NCBI GenBank assembly: GCA_045430345.1
Contig: JAILXT010000003.1
Location: 1-64,000, forward strand
Origin: Agarilytica sp045430345
GTDB lineage: Bacteria; Pseudomonadota; Gammaproteobacteria; Pseudomonadales; Cellvibrionaceae
Reading direction: 5' to 3'
DNA length: 64,000 nt
Position numbers and translations under genes: made by a program. Below are positions 7,924 through 16,720 of the stretch, in pieces (the first letter of the stretch is position 1; each line of letters begins with the position of its first letter). The notes beneath the pieces are model-generated. The model ran no database searches. It was not told the origin of the DNA and worked only from the letters and a program-made list of their open reading frames with translations.

Positions 7924-8835
7924 TTAATTGTGGTTGCCAATAATCGCAATGGCCTTTGCAGCTGCTGCGGTACGATTTTCAACCCCAAGCTTTGGGTAGA
8001 TTTGTTCTAAATGCTTGTTCACCGTTCTCGGGCTCATTTCAAGAATTTGGGCAACTTCGCGATTCGTTTTTCCCTTCGCTAGCCAATAAAGCACTTGTGA
8101 TTCACGTTTTGTAAGGTGTAGCTTTTCTTTAAGGGCTTCTTCACCGGCAACATTCTTTGTATCTAGTAGGCGTAATAAATATTCACCTTCTGTGCGTTGT
8201 TCAACGAGTATGATGTTGAGGGGGTATTCTGAACCTTCGACATTTAAACTGTGGTTGACGGTTGGGGCGTGAGAAAACCACGTGGCAAGTTGCGGGGCTA
8301 AGGTCTTATTTTTCCAGTCTTCAGTGATTTTTGCTTTCGTAAACAGTGCGTGAGTCTGTGGCGTCGCCCAAAGTATGTTGCCGCTTTGATCTGCCGTAAA
8401 TAAATGCTGTCCGGTCGTATCTAGGGCTTGATAGGCACTTTTAGTTAGACGTGCATTTTTTAAGTGTACTTTAATCCGCGCTAATAACTCTGCTGGATCT
8501 ACGGGTTTGGTTAAGTAGTCGACGCCACCTGCTTCTAAGCCTTGGACGGTGCTTTCTTTGTCGGTCAGCCCAGTCATGAATATTACCGGAATGGATTGAA
8601 GGCGTTGGTCTTCTTTTAATTGGCGGCAGGTTTCAAAACCGTCCATGTTTGGCATGACGGCATCCATTAGGATGAGATCAGGTTTGAGTTTGTTGGCAAT
8701 CGCGATGGCTTGTTTGCCTTCAAGCGCAACAAGTACATCGATGCCGGCTTGTTCTAGCGTGTCGTTAATAAGGCTTAGGGCTTCGGGTGAATCGTCCACC
8801 ACCATTACGATGTCGTTGCTATTTTCTTGGCTCAT
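7924..8835 (-). CDS. response regulator with C-terminal LuxR-type DNA-binding domain
   Basis: The protein is 303 residues. A receiver domain occupies about 8-125, with the acidic pair DD, phosphoacceptor D58 (LILMDAVMP), the T/K positions MTGLTD and YLTKP. A middle region of about 100 residues looks PAS-like (DQSGNILWATPQTHALF). A LuxR helix-turn-helix follows near 232-298 (LTKRESQVLYWLAKGKTNRE). Its start overlaps the stop of the large hybrid kinase by 4 bases, so it is the cognate output protein. The target genes are not evident. Confidence 0.9.
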   Translation of the reverse strand: MSQENSNDIVMVVDDSPEALSLINDTLEQAGIDVLVALEGKQAIAIANKLKPDLILMDAVMPNMDGFETCRQLKEDQRLQSIPVIFMTGLTDKESTVQGLEAGGVDYLTKPVDPAELLARIKVHLKNARLTKSAYQALDTTGQHLFTADQSGNILWATPQTHALFTKAKITEDWKNKTLAPQLATWFSHAPTVNHSLNVEGSEYPLNIILVEQRTEGEYLLRLLDTKNVAGEEALKEKLHLTKRESQVLYWLAKGKTNREVAQILEMSPRTVNKHLEQIYPKLGVENRTAAAAKAIAIIGNHN

Positions 8836-11800
8836 GGCAAGTGCTTCTCAATAAATGCGCTCATTTGTTCAAAGCGCAAATGATTGGCTTGGTGTTTAAA
8901 AAAGTCGAGAATGTTTTTATCGACAATATTTGATTCGGAAATCTCGTCGAGGGTTTGCATGACCCCTTTTTTATACCCGATCTGTGTGTAGGCTAGTAAT
9001 TCCCTCAGTAGATCGTGATCTTCTAATGTAACATCTTCTGGTAATTCGGGTTGGCCGTTTGTGACAGCGCTACTCGCAGGCGCCGTTTTATATTCCCATT
9101 GTAATTCAAGGGATTCGCCTATCTTTTCAATGAGGTTTGTATTGTTGATGGGTTTTACAAAATAGGCATCGTGAGGGTCTTGTGTTTTATGTGTGCGATG
9201 ACGTTCTTGTGCATCTGCGGAGATCATAAAAATAGGCGTGCTGACGTGTTCTTCTCGCAGTTTATTTGCGAGGTCGAGGCCGTTCATTTCTGGCATGGTC
9301 ATATCGAGTAGGAATAAATCGGGTTTTTGTTCGACGATTTCTTCTAGGCAATGAAAGCCATCACGCGCTTCTATCACATTGAAACCTAGCGGTGTGAGTA
9401 TGTCGCGCATGAGTCCTCGGTGGATGGCTTCGTCATCCACCACAGCGACTGTTTTTTGTGGGCCGGCGTAACCGCAAATATCGTGGTTTTGTTTTTCTGA
9501 GGTATCTTGCAGCTGTACTATGGAAGAAAGTAGCAGCGATACGGTAAAGCAGCTACCCGCATTGACGGTACTTTCAACGGTGAGTTCGCCGCCCATTATT
9601 TCCACAAGCAAACGAGATATTGTGAGGCCTAAGCCTGTGCCAGAGGGTGCATGCCCACGTGTTTGAACGCGTTCAAAGGGTGCCATAATTCGTTCGATAT
9701 TTTTTGATGCGATGCCCAAACCAGTATCGGTAATACGAAACTCGGCGACTTGGTTCCGATAGTAAATATCAAAATCGACACGGCCTTTGGGGGTATATTT
9801 TACGGCATTGGCGAGTAAGTTAATAAGCACTTGGCGCAAACGTTTTTCATCGGCAATAACTGTCGCGGGTAAACGGTTATGAATGTGGTAACGATATTCG
9901 ATGCCTTTGTCTTCTGCTTGTTGTTTGAACATATGATTGAGCTGTTCAAGCAGTTCGGGAAACTTTACATGGTTGCGATAAATTTCTAGGCGACCGGCTT
10001 CGATTTTGGATATATCCAGCAAGCCTTCGATTAGATCGGTGAGGTAATCACCACTGCGCTTGATGATTTGTAAGGCCTGTTTGTGGTGGTTGGGTATATC
10101 TTCTTTTTGGTTCAGTAGTTGAGCGTAGCCGAGGATGGACTGCAGCGGCGTGCGTAGTTCGTGGCTAATCCCTGTTAGATACCGGCTCTTCGCTACGTTG
10201 GCGCGCTCGGCAAGATCTTTTGCATCTTGTAATGCGCGGTCAGTTTCTTTATGTGCTTCTATCTCGCGCATTAAACGATGTGTCTGACGGTTTGATTCCT
10301 GTTGTGCAATAACGCGGCTTTCGTGTGAAAGTAAAAATATCCAGGAGATGACGCCTGAAATAAGCAAAAGAATAAAGAATACGGCAAAGAGCGCTTGCTT
10401 CAATATTTGCGCTTCAAATTCGTTTGAGGGCTGCATTTGAAAATAAATAAGGGATAGCAGCGCAACAGAGACAAGGTTAACACTCACTAAAATAGATGCG
10501 AGCCGACCTACACGGGAATTAAAAAGCATGGCTGCATTTTGAGAAACGAAAATGGATAGAAAGCGAGACTTTTGCTCAGATAGTTTTGCCTCGGGTTTAC
10601 AGCTATCCATACAGCGTGAATCTAGCGAACAGCAGAGCGAACATATTGCGCCTTGGTACGCGGGGCAAAAACTCATATCTTCGTGTTCAAAACTATTCTC
10701 ACATATCGAACATGTGAGCGTCCCTGTCTGCGCGATTTCTGATTTGTGTATTTGCAGTAACTCTGGCGATGTGCGCGCTATATAATATTTTCCGCGCGTA
10801 AACCATGCGATAAACGGGACACAGATAAAACACAGGGCTAATGCAATAAAGTGGGCTAAATATTTAGCGGTTTCGCCCATGTAGCCGAGATAACAGAGTA
10901 TGCCGCCGATAGAGGCGATGGCCATACTGCCGACGCCTACGGGATTGATGTCGTACAAATGGGCGCGTTTAAATTCTATATGCTTCGGGCTAAGGCCAAT
11001 ATTTTTATTGATCAATAGGTCCGCTGCTAAGGAGCCGAGCCAGCTGACAGCGACAATCGCAAATACGCCTAAGATGGCTTCTAGGGCGCGATACATACCC
11101 AACTCCATCAGGATGAGCGCGATCAGTACGTTGAATATTAACCACACCACACGGCCCGGATGGCTGTGTGTTACACGGGAAAAGAAGTTCGACCAGGCAA
11201 TGGAGCCTGCGTAGGCGTTTGTGACGTTAATCTTCATTTGAGAAATGATCACCATTATGGCCGCGAGGGAAAGTGCCAACGTAGGTGAATTCGTTAAATG
11301 AAAAAATACGGTTTGGTACATGTATGTCGGGTCGCTGGCTGTCTCGAACGACGTGCCGGAGGTGATCGCAAGGTAGGCTAAAAAAGAACCGAGTAACATC
11401 TTAACGATGCCGATAAAAATCCAACCAGGGCCAGCAAGTACAAGCCAGAACCACCAACGCTTGGCATTTTTGTCGGTTTTTTCTGGCATAAAGCGCAGGT
11501 AATCTACCTGCTCGCCAATCTGAGCAACCATGGAAAATAAAATCGCGGCGGCGGAGCCAAATAAGACGAGGTTAAACCCCTGGCTGCCCTCAGCGTTCCT
11601 TGGGGTGTAGCGGGACCAATCGCCGATTCGATCAAACTCAAAATATAAAACGGTCGCAATTGCCGCGATTTGTAATAGTAGCCATAGGTTTTGTGTGCCA
11701 ACTTGAAAACGACTAATCGCGGCGATGCCATGGGTGACGATGGGGATGACCGCCACAGCACAGAATATATAGCCAATTACCATCGGGATATTAAAGAGCG

Positions 11801-12227
11801 CATTAATGGCGGAGGCGAGGATGGCGGCCTCAATCGCGAAAAAGATAAAGGTAAACGACGCGTATATGAGCGAGGTGACGGTCGAGCCGAGATAGCCAAA
11901 TCCGGCACCCCGTGTGAGTAGATCGATATCTAAACCGTATTTAGCGGCGTAGTAGCTGATTGGGAATCCGGTGATGAAAATAATCAGAGCAACCGTGGCG
12001 ATCGCCCAGAGTGTATTGTTAAACCCGTAGTTCAGTGTGAGTGCCGCAGCGATGGCTTCCAAGGCCAAAAACGCCGTCGCACCAAGTGCGGTCTTTGCGA
12101 CACGATCGATTGACCAGCGCCTCGCGCTTTTAGCCGTAAAGCGCAGCGCGTAGTCTTCCATTGTTTGGTCGGCGACCCATTTGTTGTACTGCCGCCGAAC
12201 GCGGAAAACTTGCTGTGTAGCTCGCAT
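8832..12227 (-). CDS. hybrid histidine kinase fused to an NCS1-type permease
   Basis: The protein is 1131 residues. Residues 35-480 form a polytopic module with about 12 membrane segments resembling the NCS1 purine/cytosine permease family (LLTRGAGFGYLGS, QIGEQVDYLRFMP). Residues 506-543 hold a cluster of eight cysteines (CSIC, CSLCC and singles), possibly a metal site. Two more membrane segments follow near 577-632, then HisKA with H689 (GISHELRTP), HATPase (N807, DTGLGIA, GTGLGLT), a receiver domain with D975 (LLDMTMPEMNG) and a C-terminal helical tail. It probably senses a transported nitrogenous solute, as transporter-kinase fusions such as CbrA do for theirs. It is coupled to the LuxR-type regulator downstream. 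Confidence 0.88.
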   Translation of the reverse strand: MRATQQVFRVRRQYNKWVADQTMEDYALRFTAKSARRWSIDRVAKTALGATAFLALEAIAAALTLNYGFNNTLWAIATVALIIFITGFPISYYAAKYGLDIDLLTRGAGFGYLGSTVTSLIYASFTFIFFAIEAAILASAINALFNIPMVIGYIFCAVAVIPIVTHGIAAISRFQVGTQNLWLLLQIAAIATVLYFEFDRIGDWSRYTPRNAEGSQGFNLVLFGSAAAILFSMVAQIGEQVDYLRFMPEKTDKNAKRWWFWLVLAGPGWIFIGIVKMLLGSFLAYLAITSGTSFETASDPTYMYQTVFFHLTNSPTLALSLAAIMVIISQMKINVTNAYAGSIAWSNFFSRVTHSHPGRVVWLIFNVLIALILMELGMYRALEAILGVFAIVAVSWLGSLAADLLINKNIGLSPKHIEFKRAHLYDINPVGVGSMAIASIGGILCYLGYMGETAKYLAHFIALALCFICVPFIAWFTRGKYYIARTSPELLQIHKSEIAQTGTLTCSICENSFEHEDMSFCPAYQGAICSLCCSLDSRCMDSCKPEAKLSEQKSRFLSIFVSQNAAMLFNSRVGRLASILVSVNLVSVALLSLIYFQMQPSNEFEAQILKQALFAVFFILLLISGVISWIFLLSHESRVIAQQESNRQTHRLMREIEAHKETDRALQDAKDLAERANVAKSRYLTGISHELRTPLQSILGYAQLLNQKEDIPNHHKQALQIIKRSGDYLTDLIEGLLDISKIEAGRLEIYRNHVKFPELLEQLNHMFKQQAEDKGIEYRYHIHNRLPATVIADEKRLRQVLINLLANAVKYTPKGRVDFDIYYRNQVAEFRITDTGLGIASKNIERIMAPFERVQTRGHAPSGTGLGLTISRLLVEIMGGELTVESTVNAGSCFTVSLLLSSIVQLQDTSEKQNHDICGYAGPQKTVAVVDDEAIHRGLMRDILTPLGFNVIEARDGFHCLEEIVEQKPDLFLLDMTMPEMNGLDLANKLREEHVSTPIFMISADAQERHRTHKTQDPHDAYFVKPINNTNLIEKIGESLELQWEYKTAPASSAVTNGQPELPEDVTLEDHDLLRELLAYTQIGYKKGVMQTLDEISESNIVDKNILDFFKHQANHLRFEQMSAFIEKHLP

Positions 12228-12305
12228 GCCTAGGTCATCATCAACTCTAAAGGGGGGATTATAACCGTAAACTGCCTCGCTCTGGGCTGTCGGGATTTTG
12301 GCTGT

Positions 12306-13157
12306 TTAGTCGGTGTTTTTTGTTCCAGAGATGATCTGGTGAGTCGCGGCGCCTAGCGTTAACAAGCCGCCTATCCACGTAGAAAGAGGCAAAGCCTCTC
12401 CCAGCACAAGCCAGCCACAGAGCGCGGCAATAAATACCTCGACACTTAATAGCGCGGCGACAACGTGGCCAGGAATATACGCGACTGCCTTCCCCCACAG
12501 TAGCCACGGAATGGCCGAAAGCACCCCAAATAGCGCCAGGTACCACAGGTTTGGCGTACTGCCGGCAGGTGCAAGAAAGGTAAAGGGAAGTAGGCACACT
12601 GATGTGATAATCCAGGCGAAGAGCATCGACGTCAGTACTTCTGTATTACCACCGTGACGCCGTTTGAGGCTTTGACTGAAAGTGATGTGGAGAGCGATAC
12701 TCACCCCGGCCAATAGGGCAAATAGGTCCCCAATGGTGCCGCCTTTATGGAGCCCTCCGCTCACTATAATCACAATGCCAACTAGCCCAATACCCAGTCG
12801 TACGATATCGCTGCGTTTAGGCAATACGCTTCGCATTACATAATCGAGACCGATGGTGATCCAAGGGAATGTAAACATAAGCAGAACCGCATTGGCCGGT
12901 GTGGTGTAGCTCGAAGCGGATACAAACAAGATGCTGTTTATTACCAGTGCTAGCCCGCACATGAGTTGCAACCCTGGGGATTTAAAAGAGAACTTGCGGG
13001 TGAGCAATATGTAGAGCGCTAATACGAGGGCACAACTGGGGCCTCTGACCCACGCCGTGGCTAGGGGTGTCCAATCTGCGAGCTGAATGATGACTGGGTG
13101 AGTTCCCCATAATGCAGCGGCCAGAATCATGGCGATGGAGGCTTGTTTTGCGTTCAT
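12306..13157 (-). CDS. EamA/DMT-family membrane transporter
   Basis: The protein has ten predicted membrane segments in two EamA repeats of about 140 residues each (first begins IAMILAAALWGTHPVI; second ends WLVLGEALPLSTWIGGLLTL). This is the drug/metabolite transporter superfamily, usually exporting small metabolites; the substrate is unknown. An in-frame extension upstream to 13262 lacks the usual features. The ATG at 13157 is preferred because the first membrane helix starts directly there and AGG lies 6 bases upstream. It is a single gene. Confidence 0.85.
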   Translation of the reverse strand: MNAKQASIAMILAAALWGTHPVIIQLADWTPLATAWVRGPSCALVLALYILLTRKFSFKSPGLQLMCGLALVINSILFVSASSYTTPANAVLLMFTFPWITIGLDYVMRSVLPKRSDIVRLGIGLVGIVIIVSGGLHKGGTIGDLFALLAGVSIALHITFSQSLKRRHGGNTEVLTSMLFAWIITSVCLLPFTFLAPAGSTPNLWYLALFGVLSAIPWLLWGKAVAYIPGHVVAALLSVEVFIAALCGWLVLGEALPLSTWIGGLLTLGAATHQIISGTKNTD

Positions 13158-13332
13158 ATTGTGCCTGTGAGTGTCGTCTTTGGCCTGATTAAGCGCCGCA
13201 GTATAATCGGTGTATAGTATGTGCCGCGCTGTGGGAGCAGAATAATAGAATAAGTTACCCATGCTGAATACTTAATATTTACTGCTCGATTTCTGTTGCA
13301 GTGAATTTGGATCAAAAGGCGAAGATGTGTTG

Positions 13333-14130
13333 ATGACAGAAAACTCTAAAACGTGCTCATATTGCGATAAGGCGATGCTCGCGTATTCTGCTCAATCTCA
13401 CTGTGGATCCCTTCGATGTCGTATGAAGTGGGACAAAGAAAAGCAACGTAAAACAAATACGTACTGGAAGAGCCGAGAAAAATCCCACGCTGAAAATATT
13501 CAGAAAAAATTTGATCGGTGGACGACGCAAGAAAATTTAGATCCGAACCGGGTCGCCGTAGCTGAAGTGCCCAGTTGTAATTTTGAAATGGAAGCTGTTG
13601 GTGACGAGCGTATAGCGGCGATTGAGGAACATATCACTTCGTTGTTACATGAGATGCAAGAAATAGAAAATGGCATAGCAGAACCAGCAGAGGAAACAAC
13701 TTTTCGATCTCCTTTTGATACCCCAGCGGAACAAAGCGTCGCGCATTTTCTTGGGAGTATGTGTGCATTATGTAACGGACGATGTTGTACAAAAGGGAAA
13801 GCCCATAACGCATTTATTCAGAGGTCGACGTTGATCCGTGTACTAGATAGTAATGAAGATATTACGTCTGAGAATATCGTTCAGACCTATAAAAATTACA
13901 TCCCCAAAAATGCGACCGCTAACAGCTGTATATTTCATACGGATACGGGGTGTTGCCTTTCTCCAGAACTCAGGGCGAATATTTGTGATGAGTTTTTTTG
14001 TTTAAAACTGAATGATTTTATTGATGAGTTTCAGGGGAGGGCCGTACCTGAAAAGGTGATGGTGGTTTCGTCTCATGAGTGTGAGATTCGTAAAGTTAAA
14101 GTGATTGATGAGGATGGTTTTTCTGGTTGA
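13333..14130 (+). CDS. cysteine-rich protein with YkgJ-like metal-binding domain
   Basis: The product has about 265 residues. The N-terminus carries a small zinc-finger-like site (CSYCDKAM...HCGSLRCRMKW). A charged helical linker (EEHITSLLHEMQEIE) follows. The C-terminal half has clustered cysteines (CALCNGRCC, GCCLSPELRANICDEFFCL) in the pattern of the YkgJ/CxxCxxxCC putative zinc- or iron-chelating domain. The ATG at 13333 is preferred over a GTG two codons earlier. The function is unknown. It is the last gene before the integron cassette array and is not an integrase. Confidence 0.65.
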   Translation: MTENSKTCSYCDKAMLAYSAQSHCGSLRCRMKWDKEKQRKTNTYWKSREKSHAENIQKKFDRWTTQENLDPNRVAVAEVPSCNFEMEAVGDERIAAIEEHITSLLHEMQEIENGIAEPAEETTFRSPFDTPAEQSVAHFLGSMCALCNGRCCTKGKAHNAFIQRSTLIRVLDSNEDITSENIVQTYKNYIPKNATANSCIFHTDTGCCLSPELRANICDEFFCLKLNDFIDEFQGRAVPEKVMVVSSHECEIRKVKVIDEDGFSG

Positions 14131-14242
14131 ATTTTGGGCAGCGGATGATTGATGTAAATATTCTATGAGGGACTAACTAGTTGAGTATAACTGGGAAATA
14201 ACTAATTTTTATCGCCAATGCATTGATTTTAAACGAAAAATT

Positions 14243-14459
14243 AACTGTCCAGTTTGCATATTATTTTTTTCATAACGGACAGGTATTCATTTAATGGACA
14301 TAAAGACGCCAAAAGGTATAATTATCAGCTAAAACGGACATGCCGAATATGTACAGGGAACTGTCGATGCCTTTCTAAGTCTTTGATTCCCAATAAAAAA
14401 CGTAATGTCCTCTTTGTCAGATACAGTGTATTAATGGACATTGTGTCGTTTATGTAATA
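14243..14459. repeat. AAYGGACA repeat cluster directly before first cassette; attI candidate
   Basis: Four direct copies of AAYGGACA lie at 14274-14281, 14293-14300, 14333-14340 and 14433-14440. Inverted TGTCC cores lie at 14246-14250 and 14406-14410. The region ends at 14460, where cassette 1 begins with GTTAGCA. In an integron this position is the attI site or a preceding attC; no palindromic attC is visible, so a divergent attI is one reading. Another is the multi-site end of a Tn7-like or Tn5053-like transposon, which also carries repeated transposase sites. Nothing else is evident in 14131-14242. Confidence 0.4.
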
Positions 14460-14615
14460 GTTAGCAGGCGTTTTTGTTTTTAGTTTCGGCTCCGAACGGT
14501 CCGAGGTAAATGTTAAAGCCTGAAATATTTCGGCCGCCTAGCGGTGTAAGTTTCGTGCCGTTACAGTCGGGCGGTAAATTAGAGTTCGGGGTGCAGCAAA
14601 GCTGTTTTCGACTTC

Positions 14616-14723
14616 ATGGCAGCTTCGGGTAAACTCCGTAGCTTAGCCATACTCAAGCAGTACATCTTTGGTGGTAGTATCCAGTTTTATGATTACTCAA
14701 CATCATGGCTTCGGTGCTGCTAA
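14616..14723 (+). CDS. doubtful 35-residue frame in cassette 1
   Basis: Cassette 1 (14460-14785) has no normal gene. The only frame of note starts with ATG 14616 (MAASGKLRSLAILKQY) and stops at TAA inside the attC core, as several real cassette genes here do. The frame stays open upstream to 14583 without a start. There is no ribosome-binding site of note, and it may be a remnant or chance. Confidence 0.2.
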   Translation: MAASGKLRSLAILKQYIFGGSIQFYDYSTSWLRCC

Positions 14724-14792
14724 CAAATTTATCAAGTCGCAGCTAAAGCTGCTGGGACGCCGCAAGCGGCGCCCCTTATAAAGACGTTAGCT
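14718..14792 (+). other. attC1
   Basis: The site starts TGCTAAC and ends GTTAGCT. The inner arms include GCAGC/GCTGC and the hairpin GGGACGCCGC/GCGGCGCCCC. The first bases are complementary to the start of cassette 1 (GTTAGCA at 14460). Confidence 0.88.
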
Positions 14793-14817
14793 CAGAGCAC
14801 ATAAAAAGGAGAAATGA

Positions 14818-15144
14818 ATGAAAATACTGATATCTGTATTAATGTTACTTGGCAGCACCTGCGCTTATTCTGCCGGAACGGTTACGGGGAATATTATTTC
14901 TATTCAGGCGCGAGAGTCTGGATATATAGAGATTACGTTTGATGCGGACCATGACAATCCGGATGGTTGCCAGCAAAAACGAAAGGTTGTTGTAGCTCCT
15001 AATCATGTAGCAAAAAGTGAGATTGTTTCTTTTGCTCTAGCGGCAATGGCTCAAGGTAGTCGCTCTTCTTTCTATGCGTCGAATTGCTATTCCCAATATA
15101 GTACGACATACCCAATAGCTATTACTGGTGCGATATTAAAGTAA
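14818..15144 (+). CDS. cassette 2: secreted small protein, shared cassette family
   Basis: This 108-residue protein has a signal peptide (MKILISVLMLLGSTCAYSA) and starts 5 bases after AAGGAG (14807-14812). The mature part shows the pattern shared with cassettes 3, 5 and 8: a first cysteine (NPDGCQQK), a segment of the form ALAAMAQGS about 30-35 residues later, a second cysteine (ASNCYS) and a C-terminal strand. The two cysteines probably form a disulfide in the periplasm. The family is widespread in integrons by my recollection, but its function is unknown to me. Expression depends on an upstream cassette promoter or its own. Confidence 0.75.
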   Translation: MKILISVLMLLGSTCAYSAGTVTGNIISIQARESGYIEITFDADHDNPDGCQQKRKVVVAPNHVAKSEIVSFALAAMAQGSRSSFYASNCYSQYSTTYPIAITGAILK

Positions 15145-15146
15145 AG

Positions 15147-15248
15147 AGCTAACAAGTTACTCTTGCGGAAATTTTTTACGTTACCTCTTTTGTGCTTGAT
15201 AGCACAAAAGAATTCACTCCAAAAATTCCGCAAAGTAAAGCGTTATGC
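15147..15248 (+). other. attC2
   Basis: The site starts AGCTAAC and ends GTTATGC. The loop-end hairpin is TTTTGTGCTT/AGCACAAAA, and the outer arms are GCGGAATTTTT-like. The first bases match the start of cassette 2 (GTTAGCT) in reverse complement. Confidence 0.93.
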
Positions 15249-15271
15249 TTTTCCATAACCATGAGGATCTT

Positions 15272-15631
15272 ATGAAAAATAAAGTATTAAATTACTCCCT
15301 AGCAATGATATTACTTGGGTTGCTCTCTCCTTCATATGCGGGGCAAGGTATTGCTGCTGACAATGTTGATTATGTTGCGTTCAACACCGGAGGGTTATTT
15401 CTATACGCTGATGGGTGGCAACTTGCTGCGGATATCTGTGACGGCGGGAACCATACTGGTGCGGTTGTATTGAGATCAGATGATCATAATTATGATAAAG
15501 CTTATGCTCTAGTTCTGTCTGCATTTATGGCCGGTAAAAAAATATCCGGGTACACAAACGGCTGCGTCGTTCATGATGGAGAAAACTATGTTGGTATACG
15601 TGGATTTAAGTACCTTAGGGTGTACCAGTAA
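15272..15631 (+). CDS. cassette 3: secreted small protein, shared cassette family
   Basis: This protein of about 119 residues has a signal peptide (YSLAMILLGLLSPSYAG). The ATG at 15272 is chosen because GAGGA lies 5 bases upstream; the longer frame from 15245 would start inside the attC end. It carries the shared pattern: first cysteine (ADICDGG), then SAFMAGKKISGY, then a second cysteine (NGCVV) and a terminal strand (FKYLRVY). Related genes are in cassettes 2, 5 and 8. The function is unknown; a periplasmic or secreted location is inferred from the signal peptide. Confidence 0.75.
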   Translation: MKNKVLNYSLAMILLGLLSPSYAGQGIAADNVDYVAFNTGGLFLYADGWQLAADICDGGNHTGAVVLRSDDHNYDKAYALVLSAFMAGKKISGYTNGCVVHDGENYVGIRGFKYLRVYQ

Positions 15632-15634
15632 TCA

Positions 15635-15720
15635 GCATAACAAAGCGTTTAATGTCAGCCGCATTGCGGATTGGACTCGTAAAAGCTGCGCTTTTCTCGC
15701 CCATTAACGCGGCGTTATGC
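15635..15720 (+). other. attC3
   Basis: The site starts GCATAAC and ends GTTATGC. It contains CGTTTAATG near the left and CATTAACG near the right as pairing arms, plus AAAGCTGCGCTTTT as the terminal hairpin. Confidence 0.93.
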
Positions 15721-15739
15721 ATAAATAAGGGTTTCGGAA

Positions 15740-16135
15740 ATGGATTTAAACTTTCAGTATGCGCATCATTTGCATGAAGAGTCTGTAACGAAATCGAATG
15801 TGAATGTTAGCGATGCTATAGCCGCATTTGATCAATTCGAATGGGAATCAGAAGTTAATAAAGCGAATGAGCTACAAAAATGTTCTCCTACATTATCGGT
15901 GATCATCGATGGGCGTGATGAGATGGTTTGGGTGTCTGGATATGGGGAAGGAAGCGATTTACAGTTCGTTTCTGAAAGCCACTTCCCGGGTGAGGTAAGT
16001 AAATGGTTTGGGCTATCCAAGTCACTCGGTACAGTTAATCTTCATACACAAACTTTTGATAAAGCACAGGCGCGTAAAGCGATTGAGCTAATGATTGCAA
16101 AAAACTACGAGGGTCTCAGAGCGCTATATGCATAA
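15740..16135 (+). CDS. cassette 4: cytoplasmic protein of unknown function
   Basis: This 131-residue protein has no signal peptide or membrane segment. It is acidic in the N-terminal half (FDQFEWESEVNKANEL) and ends in a helical C-terminus (KAQARKAIELMIAKNYEGLRAL). Its stop TAA lies within the attC core, so cassette excision would preserve the full gene. The family is not recognised; single-domain cytoplasmic cassette proteins of this size are often immunity- or defence-like, but nothing here shows that. Confidence 0.7.
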   Translation: MDLNFQYAHHLHEESVTKSNVNVSDAIAAFDQFEWESEVNKANELQKCSPTLSVIIDGRDEMVWVSGYGEGSDLQFVSESHFPGEVSKWFGLSKSLGTVNLHTQTFDKAQARKAIELMIAKNYEGLRALYA

Positions 16136-16236
16136 CAAGGCCATCATGCAGGGACAGCTTTTTCGTCGCTTCATTTTGTGCTTTGATAGCACAAAACAAA
16201 TCAACTACAAAGCTGCCCCATATGGCGGCGTTATAT
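16130..16236 (+). other. attC4
   Basis: The site starts GCATAAC and ends GTTATAT. The terminal hairpin is TTTTGTGCTTT/AGCACAAAA, with inner arms GGGACAGCTTT/AAAGCTGCCCC. It overlaps the stop codon of the cassette 4 gene. Confidence 0.93.
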
Positions 16237-16257
16237 TTTAAAATAGGAAAAGTACTG

Positions 16258-16593
16258 ATGAGGAATAAATTAAAAAAACTAGGTGTAACTTTAGCTGTGT
16301 TTTTGTCAGTGACAAATGTTTACGCTGAATGGTCAGGCAATCTCACGATAAGTCATATCTATGGAGGGGAAAATATTACGGTATATTTTAATGAGCCGAT
16401 ACCGAACCCTGCTGAGTGTTCGCAGGCTCCACTTAAAGCGATTGCTTGGGAAGGTAGTAATCCTGGAGCAAAAAACTTTATGTCTATGATGTTAGCCGCA
16501 AAAATGGCAAAAGAACCTGTTCAAGTGAGTGTTCGTTCAGATGGGTGCTTGTGGGGTGGTTGGCCAAAACTTGATGTTATGAAGTTGATGTAA
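16258..16593 (+). CDS. cassette 5: secreted small protein, shared cassette family
   Basis: The product has about 111 residues. The ATG at 16258 follows a purine-rich stretch containing AGGAAAAG and gives a clean signal peptide (KLGVTLAVFLSVTNVYA); the longer frame from 16183 lies in attC4. The shared pattern is present: first cysteine (NPAECSQAP), LAAKMAKEPVQV, second cysteine (SDGCLW), terminal strand. Homologous genes are in cassettes 2, 3 and 8. The function is unknown. Confidence 0.75.
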   Translation: MRNKLKKLGVTLAVFLSVTNVYAEWSGNLTISHIYGGENITVYFNEPIPNPAECSQAPLKAIAWEGSNPGAKNFMSMMLAAKMAKEPVQVSVRSDGCLWGGWPKLDVMKLM

Positions 16594-16597
16594 ACAA

Positions 16598-16699
16598 ATA
16601 TAACAAATTGCTCCTTCTGACGTTTTTTACGTTTCGCCTCTTGTGCTTAACAGCACAAAATCCTCCACTACAAAAATGCAGCAGAGCAAGGCGTTAAGT
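16598..16699 (+). other. attC5
   Basis: The site starts ATATAAC and ends GTTAAGT. The arms are TTGCTCCTTCTG/CAGCAGAGCAA and the terminal hairpin is CTTGTGCTT/AGCACAAAA. Confidence 0.93.
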
Positions 16700-16720
16700 G
16701 CAAATCGAGATCGTCCAAGT

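Noticed and set aside
11504..11776. Open frames inside the large kinase gene on both strands
   Set aside because: They are shadows of the 1131-codon frame, which has strong domain evidence.
13333..14130. Integron integrase at the left of the array
   Set aside because: The gene encodes a cysteine-rich YkgJ-like protein without the R-H-R-Y tyrosine recombinase motifs.
14254..14457. 67-codon frame in the AAYGGACA repeat region
   Set aside because: No ribosome-binding site, no protein-like composition, and it is built from the repeats.
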